A stretch of 37,310 nt of DNA from CAYPKG01 sp964411275 (GTDB lineage Bacteria > Bacillota > Clostridia > Christensenellales > CAG-138), in the NCBI GenBank assembly GCA_964411275.1, contig CAYPKG010000020.1, positions 1 to 37,310 on the forward strand. Reading direction: 5' to 3'. The notes beneath the pieces are model-generated. The model searched no databases, had not been told where the DNA came from, and saw only the letters and a list, made by a program, of their open reading frames with translations. Shown piece by piece: positions 25,774 through 32,600 of the stretch. The translations under genes were made by a program, and so were the position numbers. Numbering within the stretch: position 1 is the first letter of the stretch; each line of letters opens with the position of its first letter.

Positions 25774-26612
25774 ATGAGAGGCAATCAAATCATCACACAG
25801 CTTGCAGACTACATCGCAGATTTAAAAACGAGAGAAAGAAGCCCTGGGAACCTGCAACAGTATAAAAGGGACATTTTAGCTTTTTCAATTATCTGGGAGA
25901 AGAGCCTCTCACCAAGGATATTGTTATCCGGTATAAGGATCAGCTGCAAAGCAAATACCAGCCGTCCAGCGTCAATGCGAAGCTAACGGCCATCAACGGC
26001 TTTTTCTCATATATTAATGAGAGCGGGCTGCGGGTAAAGCAACTGAAAATCCAGCGAAAAACCTATTGCCCGAAAGAAAAAGAGCTGACCAAAGCCGAAT
26101 ATCTGCGGCTGGTGCAGGCGGCGAAAAGCCAGAAGAATACGCAGCTTTCCCTTATTATACAGACCATCTGCGCCACGGGCATACGCGTTTCAGAGCTGAG
26201 CTTTATTACAGCAGAAGCTGTTAAATCCGGCGAAGCCACCATCCGGCTGAAAGGAAAAACCCGCACCATTTTGATTACGGGCAAGCTAAGAAAAAAGCTC
26301 AACAGGTATTTATTAAGTGAGGGAATACAAGAAGGCCCGGTATTTATAACAAAGACCGGCTGCCCGCTGGACCGGTCCAATATTTGGAGGGCCATGAAGG
26401 GCCTGTGTGAGTATGCGGGAGTCGCTGCAAAAAAGGTGTTCCCCCACAATTTGCGGCATCTTTTTGCACGATGCTTCTATGCTGTGGATAAGGACATCGC
26501 GATGCTGGCGGATATTCTCGGACACAGCAATATCAACACCACGAGAATATATATAATCTCTTCCTGCTATGAATACCAGCGCAGGCTAGATGCCTTGGGA
26601 TTGGTTGTGTAA
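25774..26612 (+). pseudogene. Tyrosine recombinase, interrupted by a one-base frameshift
   Basis: Site-specific recombinase of the XerC/D type. Translation from ATG 25774 (GGAGGG upstream) is in one frame through DILAF, then the frame changes at the T5 run 25881-25885 and continues as FNYLGEEPLTKDI to the stop at 26612. One extra T restores a 279-aa protein. In that protein all active-site residues are present: R138, K160/K162, H225 and R228 (HNLRH), H251 (GHSN), Y260 (TTRIY). The N-terminal SAM-like core-binding domain is about 1-110. No other damage is visible, so the lesion is recent, a sequencing error, or a -1 frameshift site. The gene points at and abuts a pair of inverted repeats, as recombinases of DNA-inversion switches often do. 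Confidence 0.88.
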
Positions 26613-26621
26613 AGAAAAATA

Positions 26622-26645
26622 ACCACATAATTTGCATTATGTGGT
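26622..26645 (+). repeat. Left inverted repeat (IRL)
   Basis: 24 bp, itself nearly palindromic: arms ACCACATAAT and ATTATGTGGT around TTGC. The asymmetric centre gives the site a direction. Such short arms around a 4-8 bp centre fit a tyrosine-recombinase core site. On the minus strand it is followed by TTATTTTTCTTT, so it can also serve as a terminator hairpin for leftward transcription. Confidence 0.9.
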
Positions 26646-26679
26646 GCATATACAAAAAAGCACAAGCTTCCACATAAAT

Positions 26680-26708
26680 AATATATCCGCATATTGTGAT
26701 TTTGTCAA
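26680..26708 (-). promoter_or_regulatory. Near-consensus promoter inside the invertible segment, pointing away from the pilus genes
   Basis: Minus strand: perfect TTGACA at 26708-26703, 17-nt spacer, TATATT at 26685-26680. It is the best sigma-A promoter in the intergenic region and no minus-strand gene lies downstream of it; transcription would run into IRL and the 3' end of the recombinase gene. Confidence 0.75.
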
Positions 26709-26850
26709 CATAAAATGACAAGTTTCCCTACAATTTACATAAGAAAAAGCCCTTTTTGCTAGAAATAATGCAATAAGGGATTTTAGCATGTCTGTTACTT
26801 CTCTAACATAATGAGGTTTTTACTTTTTCATATATATAAGTTTAAATTAT

Positions 26851-26874
26851 ACCACATAATGCAAATTATGTGAT
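26851..26874 (-). repeat. Right inverted repeat (IRR)
   Basis: 24 bp, reverse complement of IRL except one base (T instead of C at the second position of the outer arm). Centre GCAA is in the opposite orientation to IRL's TTGC. It is followed by no T-run on the plus strand, so read-through toward the operon is expected. Confidence 0.9.
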
Positions 26875-26933
26875 GTATATAATGCAAATAAAACCATGGA
26901 CGCATGTGATTTAGTTCGGGAAGGGGGACTATA

Positions 26934-27440
26934 GTGCAGTTAAAGATGCAGACGGACTATGCAATCCGCGTCCTGCTTTATTTAGCCAGCAAAGATGGAT
27001 ATAGCGCTACAAAAGAAATGTCTTCAGCCCTTGGCATTTCAGAACACTATCTTCCAAAGATCACCAAGAGGCTTCGCAAGGCAGGATGGATTTCATCCTA
27101 TGCCGGAGTGACGGGCGGGTTCCAATTGACGAAAGAGCCGGTGGACATCACGATCTATGATGTGATGAACGCCATGGAACATACAGTGCAGCTAAACCGC
27201 TGCCTGGAGGACGACCGTTATTGCAGCAGGTATGCGATAGATACCTGTCCCGTACACAAAGTATATGAGGTTTTTCAGGAACTGACGGAACAGTATTTCT
27301 CATCCGCTGCAATATCGGATTTGCTTAAACTGAGTGAAGAGGATCTGTATATGAATTTATTTAAAAGCTTAAATCAATTTATAAGTTCAAAACTTCAAAC
27401 GTCAGGGGGAAGCAATGATGATACAAGACAAAGGCGCTGA
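26934..27440 (+). CDS. Rrf2-family regulator with three conserved cysteines
   Basis: 168 aa winged-helix regulator. The Rrf2 start (QTDYAIRVLLYLAS, residues 6-19), recognition region (SEHYLPKITKRLRKAGWISSYAG) and GGFQL hairpin are present. Cysteines C90, C97 and C105 lie where IscR/NsrR-type members bind an Fe-S cluster, so redox, iron or NO sensing is plausible; spacing (x6, x7) differs slightly from IscR. The start is GTG 26934 with AAGGGGG about 8 nt upstream; ATG 26946 is an alternative. First gene of the pilus operon; its end overlaps the next gene by 26 nt. AT-rich palindromes upstream (IRL/IRR) could also be its operators. Confidence 0.9.
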   Translation: MQLKMQTDYAIRVLLYLASKDGYSATKEMSSALGISEHYLPKITKRLRKAGWISSYAGVTGGFQLTKEPVDITIYDVMNAMEHTVQLNRCLEDDRYCSRYAIDTCPVHKVYEVFQELTEQYFSSAAISDLLKLSEEDLYMNLFKSLNQFISSKLQTSGGSNDDTRQRR

Positions 27441-27990
27441 AGAGTATATTCAACAGCTGAAATTTAAGCATAAGCGGTTTGGCGGGTGCGACGAAGAAGA
27501 CGTATTTGTTAAAATCCGCGAGCTTGACAGGATATATTTTCAACGTACCCAGGCGTTGCGCGAGCAGCTTGAACAATCGGAAAAATCTGTAGCAGAACTC
27601 AACGAACAGCTTCAGAGGGTCAGACAGGAAAATCAGGAAAATCAGGACAATAAAGCGCCTTATGATCTGCCCCCCAAGGAAGTTGTTGTTAAAAATACTT
27701 CAGGAGAGGATTATACCGACAAAGTCCGCCAGCTCGATAGCCTGCTTCAATCCATCTAAGCGTCCAAGCAGGATATTATACAAAAGGTTCGGGTGGATGC
27801 TGTACGGGAAGCCAACCAGATCAGGATGGATTCGCAGATTCTGCAGAGTCAAAATAAAATACTTGCAGAAGAATTAAGAAATAACCGTGACATGGTAACT
27901 TGTATGCTGGACGAGGCGCTGACCGCGCTGACCATCCTAAAAGAGAAAATTGCGAAACTGAGTGATATCCATGTATCGCCAACAGAGTAA
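27415..27990 (+). pseudogene. Coiled-coil protein gene interrupted by an in-frame stop
   Basis: The frame from ATG 27415 (GGGGGA before it) runs 114 codons to TAA at 27757-27759 and then stays open in the same frame to the stop at 27988-27990. Without the TAA it would encode 191 aa. The N-terminus (KHKRFGGCDEEDVFVKIRELDRIYF) recalls DivIVA-like membrane-curvature proteins; both halves are rich in heptad-like Gln/Glu/Leu and look like coiled coils. The second half continues smoothly (KQDIIQKVRVDAVREANQIR). The nonsense codon looks recent; a 114-aa product could still be made. No function is known. Confidence 0.75.
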
Positions 27991-28528
27991 GGGTTCTCAA
28001 GACTTACTCAACGAACGGATTGAACGGCTACAAAAACACCGGGGTTTTAAGACGCTGGGCCTGAGACTTTTCCTTACCGCCCTTATTACCTATCTGCTAT
28101 TTGGAGTGGTATTGGGGATAGCGCTTGTCAAAGGCGATTCTATGATTCCCTCGCTGCGTCAAAATGACATCGTTTTGTTTTTTCGGCTGCGGGGCGAATA
28201 CCGGGCAGGGGACATCGTGCTGGTGAAGCCCAATGACGATATGAATGACGACCATATCAAACGGATTGTGGGGCTGCCTGGGCAGAGGATAGACATGGGC
28301 ATGGAAGGCGGATCGCTGCTGGTGGACGAAGAGGTTTTGTCGGAACCGTACATTTACGATAAAACCTACAGCAAAGCCACCCTGGAGTATCCATTGACAT
28401 TGGGCGAAGATGAATATTTTCTTCTGGGCGACCATAGGGAAAATTCATTGGATAGCCGGAACTACGGGCCAGTGAAGGGTGAACAGATTGACGGCGTAAT
28501 GCTCGCTTTTCTTCGGATATCCGGCTGA
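27971..28528 (+). CDS. Type I signal peptidase of the pilus operon
   Basis: About 185 aa S26 peptidase. One membrane helix at about 30-52 is followed by box B with the catalytic Ser57 (KGDSMIPSL), and Lys97 in HIKRIVGLPGQ gives the catalytic dyad; the late box GDHRENSLDSRNYGPV is also intact. Unlike the inactive SipA of some streptococcal pilus islands, it should be active. ATG 27971 is preferred over GTG 27962, with GAGTG upstream, and overlaps the end of the coiled-coil gene by 20 nt. Likely processes or assists export of the pilins downstream. Confidence 0.92.
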   Translation: MYRQQSKGSQDLLNERIERLQKHRGFKTLGLRLFLTALITYLLFGVVLGIALVKGDSMIPSLRQNDIVLFFRLRGEYRAGDIVLVKPNDDMNDDHIKRIVGLPGQRIDMGMEGGSLLVDEEVLSEPYIYDKTYSKATLEYPLTLGEDEYFLLGDHRENSLDSRNYGPVKGEQIDGVMLAFLRISG

Positions 28529-28598
28529 ACAGGGGCGATTTATGGGTGTGCGCCGGCAGAAAACGACCGCAATATTCAAAAAAACCGGAGATAGGGTT

Positions 28599-29552
28599 AT
28601 GAAAAGATTGGAAAGCAAAAGAAGAATTGCGGCCTGCTGCTGCGCCGGTGCGCTGATATTGAGCTTAAGTGGATGCCTGGGCAAAAGCTCCGCCCCGCCC
28701 AACGATCCCCTATATCCGGAGCAAGTGGCGCTATCCTCCGTACAAATTGAGAAGGCATGGGAAAGGGGCTTGACCGGAAAGGGCGTGAAGATCGCCGTGA
28801 TCGATACCGGCGTCAACGAGCATGAGGATTTGGACATGGGGCGCATAACCGGCAAGAGCTATGTGGACGACCACGAAACCTCTTATGGCGATATCCGGGG
28901 CCACGGAACATTCATCACAGGGCTGCTCATTGCCAAACGCAACAACGACAAGGGCATTGTGGGGATGACGCAAAGTGACTTGGTTATGTACAAGGTGTTT
29001 GGGGAGAAACCCCATATCAGCATCGACGATGTGGCAAGGGCCATCCGGGACGCTGCGGACAATGGCTGCGCGGTGATCAACATCAGCATGGGTACGCCCA
29101 ACGAAAATGAAGGGCTGAAGGAAGCGGTGGACTACGCGATAGCAAAGAACGTCATCATTGTAGCAGCCGCTGGCGGAAACAGCGAAGAGCCGTGCTACCC
29201 GGCGGCTTATGAAGGCGTCATCGGGGTAGACGTGGTATCCATTGAGATGGAGGCGCTGGAAACCTCTGTGAGAAACGAAAGCGTGTTTGTGACAGCGCCG
29301 GGAGAGAAGCACGTGAGCCTAGCTTCTATAGGCGGATATGAGCGCAATGGCGCGGGAGCGTCGTATGCTACGGCGCTGGTCACGTCGATGGCTGCCATGG
29401 TCAAGCAGAAGCTTCCGGAAACAACCGCTTCAGAATTCATGGAAATTGTAAAGCAAGCCTGTGTTGACAAGGGTGAAACGGGCTATGACACCGTCTACGG
29501 CTGGGGCGTGATTGACTTTGCAGCCTTACCAAACGCGATAAATACGAGGTAA
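28599..29552 (+). CDS. Subtilisin-like (S8) serine protease lipoprotein
   Basis: 317 aa. Residues 1-26 form a lipoprotein signal (LSGC, lipidated C26). The S8 catalytic triad is present: D69 in VIDTGV, H102 in GHGTF, S255 in GAGASYATA (instead of the usual GTSMA), with oxyanion N194 in AAGGNS. No propeptide of normal size is visible. The frame opens at 28542, but ATG 28599 has GGAGATAGGG upstream and gives the lipoprotein signal. It is expected on the outer face of the membrane and sits between the signal peptidase and adhesin genes, an unusual member of a sortase-pilus operon. It might mature or shed surface proteins; this is inference. Confidence 0.9.
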   Translation: MKRLESKRRIAACCCAGALILSLSGCLGKSSAPPNDPLYPEQVALSSVQIEKAWERGLTGKGVKIAVIDTGVNEHEDLDMGRITGKSYVDDHETSYGDIRGHGTFITGLLIAKRNNDKGIVGMTQSDLVMYKVFGEKPHISIDDVARAIRDAADNGCAVINISMGTPNENEGLKEAVDYAIAKNVIIVAAAGGNSEEPCYPAAYEGVIGVDVVSIEMEALETSVRNESVFVTAPGEKHVSLASIGGYERNGAGASYATALVTSMAAMVKQKLPETTASEFMEIVKQACVDKGETGYDTVYGWGVIDFAALPNAINTR

Positions 29553-29604
29553 TGAAGATACTTCCTTATATAGATGGAACCATACTGTAAAGGAGAATTG
29601 TCGA

Positions 29605-32600
29605 ATGCGTATTGCCCGCCATGAAAAAAAATACCGGCTGCTGTCGTTGCTGTTCGCGGCAATCGTTACGGCCGGACTTATAATTCCAGCATTGGCACAG
29701 ATACAGTGGCCAACCAAAATAGAGCGCTTTGAACGCTATAATCCCGTATACACTGAGACCGTGGCATTGGGCACGGCCAGGGAAGAGTTAAAGCTGCCTC
29801 AATATCTGCGGGCGGTTGTTCCCCTCAGCGATGCAGTTGCAAGTAGCTTTGTGCAGGCAGAACCCATAGTTGATATGACTGACGGCTATGAACATTATGA
29901 CTATTACAACTTTGGATATGTTGCGCCCAAAGACGTGGCCGGCATATACGCGTCCGGCGGAAAAGCCATCTACACCATCCATTATGCGGACCGGAACGGC
30001 GAAGGGGTTTTGGCCGAAATCGCCTACCGTGTGTACGGCTCAATTGGCGGAAGTGAGAACACGTGGTTTGCCTGCAACGAGGCAGGCAGCGTCACCGGCG
30101 TCGTGCTGGACATCCCGGTGACATGGAAGGGGGATTATGACGAAAACAACATTGGCGAATACACCTTAGCAGCGTCTTTTTCCGGCTATACCTATAGTGA
30201 GGCAAGGCCCTTTGTTAAAATAACGGTGGAGGAAGCCGGGGAGGTATGCACCTGCGGCGCTGCTGAGGGAGAAGCCCATGGGCATGACTGTCCTCTGCAT
30301 GAGCATGGCGACGACTGCGATACCAAAGAATGCACCTGCGGCGCGCAAGCGGATGAAAACGGCGTTACCACCCACGCCGAGGATTGCGCCCTGTATACGG
30401 AGGAAATCCAATGCACCTGCGGCGCGCAAGCGGATGAAAACGGCGTTACCACCCACGCGGAGGATTGCGCCCTGTATACGGAGGAAACCCAATGCACCTG
30501 CGGCGCGCAGGCGGATGAAAACGGCGTTACCACCCACGCCGAGGATTGCGCCCTGTATACGGAGGAAACCCAATGCACCTGCGGCGCGCAAGCGGATGAA
30601 AACGGCGTTACCACCCACGCGGGGGATTGCGCCCTGTATACGGAGGAAATCCATTGCACCTGCGAAGTCGGCGAGGATACCTATTCCGAAGAGCATTCTG
30701 AGGACTGCCCCTATTTTGAAAAAGTAGAACTTTTATGTACCTGCGATTTAGCCACAAACGAAACGAGCGATGAGCATGATATTTCCTGCCCTTGCTATGT
30801 CCGCTTGGCGGTGGATTGCCACTGCGGGATCGATGGACAAGCCATAGACGAGGATAACTTCGCCTGGGCGCACCTGGAAGACTGCATCCACTTTAGCCCG
30901 ATTGAATGCATGTGCAGGGAAATGGTGGAAACAACATATACCGATTATATTGATGGCGTGGAAAAGACGCATACGGAAATGGTCCCCGGCGACTATAGCC
31001 ATGTTCACGACCCCGAAAATATCGACTGCCCTCTTTACGCCAAGGATACGGTGCGCTTTAAAAAGCTTGTCAGCGGCGAGGAATCGGTGATGAGCCAGGA
31101 GGACGCCAACAAGATCATTGCTGTACAGGAGGCGGCGCAAGCCCTTGCCGCGCGGAACTTGGATGCTGACCCAAGCGAAGCGCAAAGCGGCGGGGAAGCG
31201 CAAAGCAATCTTGAGGCGCAAAACGGGCTTGAACCACAGAGCAGCCCGGAAGTGCAGAGCAGCCCGGATGCGCTAAGCAGCCTGGAAGCGTTAAGCAGCC
31301 CGGATGCGCTAAGCAGTCTGGAAGCACCGGGTGGCGAGGAAGCATCGGCTGGCGGGGAAGCACCGGGCGGAGAGGAAGCGCAGACCGGGGAGGAGGAGCA
31401 AAGCCAGGAAGAACAAAGCGGCCAGGAAGCAGGCGTGCTATACCCTGCCCTGGGAAAAATCGAACTTGTAAAGGACAGCGAGCAAAGCGGCAATTCCTAT
31501 GATACACAGATGAAGCTCCTGTCTATCAATGGTGGCGGCGCAAATGACAGGAAGATAGACAGCTATATTGTTTCAAATACCCCCACCAGTGGAAATGCCG
31601 ATGCCTGGACGGACTATTTAAATACCATGTGGAGAAACAAGGCCCACAATGTGTTCGCCTGGACGCTTGCTGAGGATACCGGGGCACACAATAGCTGGGC
31701 TTGGGATGGTAAGACAGCCACAGGTACCACAGGCTTCGTCACAACAAACCCAAACAGAACCCCCTCAAAATCGGGTAATGTTTATACCGTCTATTCTGGC
31801 CAGCAGATGCGGTTTGCTATGACGAACTTAAAACTTACAGACCCCCAAGTGACCATCAAATTTGGCGCTAATATTAACCTCAACGGAGATGAGTATAGCT
31901 GGACTGCGGTTCTACCTGCTAAAAATTTAGACTTCAATATAAACGGAAACGGCAAGACGATCTACAATTTTTCCAGCGACGCTTCTCACACGGATTTAAA
32001 TAAAGCAGCAGCTGCCATGATCAACGGTATGGCGGATGACTCCTATAGTTCAACCAATCCGAAAAGTATATTTGAAAATATGACTTTTAAAACGGCGAAA
32101 CTGGCGTCCTATGGAACCAATACAAATAAGGGCTCGTCAATCTTTGGCTCTATCAGAACAGTTTTTGAGATGACGGATATTACCATTTCAGACTCCATGT
32201 TCTATGGCTTGGATGTGGTATCCCCCTTCTTCACCAGCGGAACCCAGCCTCCTCACACAGCGGATATCTCTAAGGTCACCCGCGCCCATACGGAAAACAA
32301 CTATATGTATGGCAGAGACCATATCGGTGGCTCGTTCTGCTTTGGCTCGGGAAACACATATAGAAATTGCAGCTCTGTCAATTCCCTTTTGGTGTCCGTC
32401 GGATTTCATTCCGGCGGGTTCATGTCCTGCTTTAATCAAAGCGCCGAGTTCTACGACTGTTATGCCGTCAATGAAATGTACTCTAAAAAATCCACTGGTA
32501 TGTTTTGCGGATATCCCGGGGAAGACGTGATCATAGAAAATTGCTTTACCTCCGGAAAGCTTGAGGGGATGGAGATGTCAGGCGGCTTTCTCGGGGAGAT

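Larger units (their letters stand above)
26622..26874. mobile_element. Putative invertible promoter element (pilus switch)
   Basis: A 205-bp AT-rich segment (26646-26850) bounded by 24-bp inverted repeats that match at 23 of 24 positions. It lies just after a tyrosine recombinase gene and just before a pilus operon. The best promoter inside it (minus strand) points away from the operon. Inversion would put that promoter on the plus strand at about 26788-26816, about 110 nt before the first gene's GTG. There is no coding frame inside. Interpreted as a phase-variation switch in the OFF state; the alternative is two operators of the adjacent Rrf2 regulator. Confidence 0.7.

Noticed and set aside
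25774..26612. Recombinase as sign of a prophage or integrative element
   Set aside because: No phage, conjugation, excisionase or tRNA/attachment site is seen around it; its neighbours are an HD protein and a pilus operon.
26622..26874. The two repeats as plain Rrf2 operators
   Set aside because: Possible, since Rrf2 proteins bind AT-rich dyads and their gene is adjacent. It does not explain the near-consensus promoter facing away from all genes, nor the abutting recombinase. Kept only as the main alternative.
26851..26883. Fixed plus-strand promoter for the pilus operon using TATAAT at 26878-26883
   Set aside because: The -10 is perfect, but the -35 position falls inside the right repeat (CATAAT) and there is no extended TG; much weaker than the promoter inside the segment. 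A low basal level from it cannot be excluded.
30331..30654. CRISPR-like array
   Set aside because: The regular 81-bp units have no unique spacers and are in frame within a surface protein gene.
30166..30696. Minus-strand repeat-containing frame opposite the adhesin repeats
   Set aside because: Its repeats merely mirror the 81-bp units; no start signal or domain.
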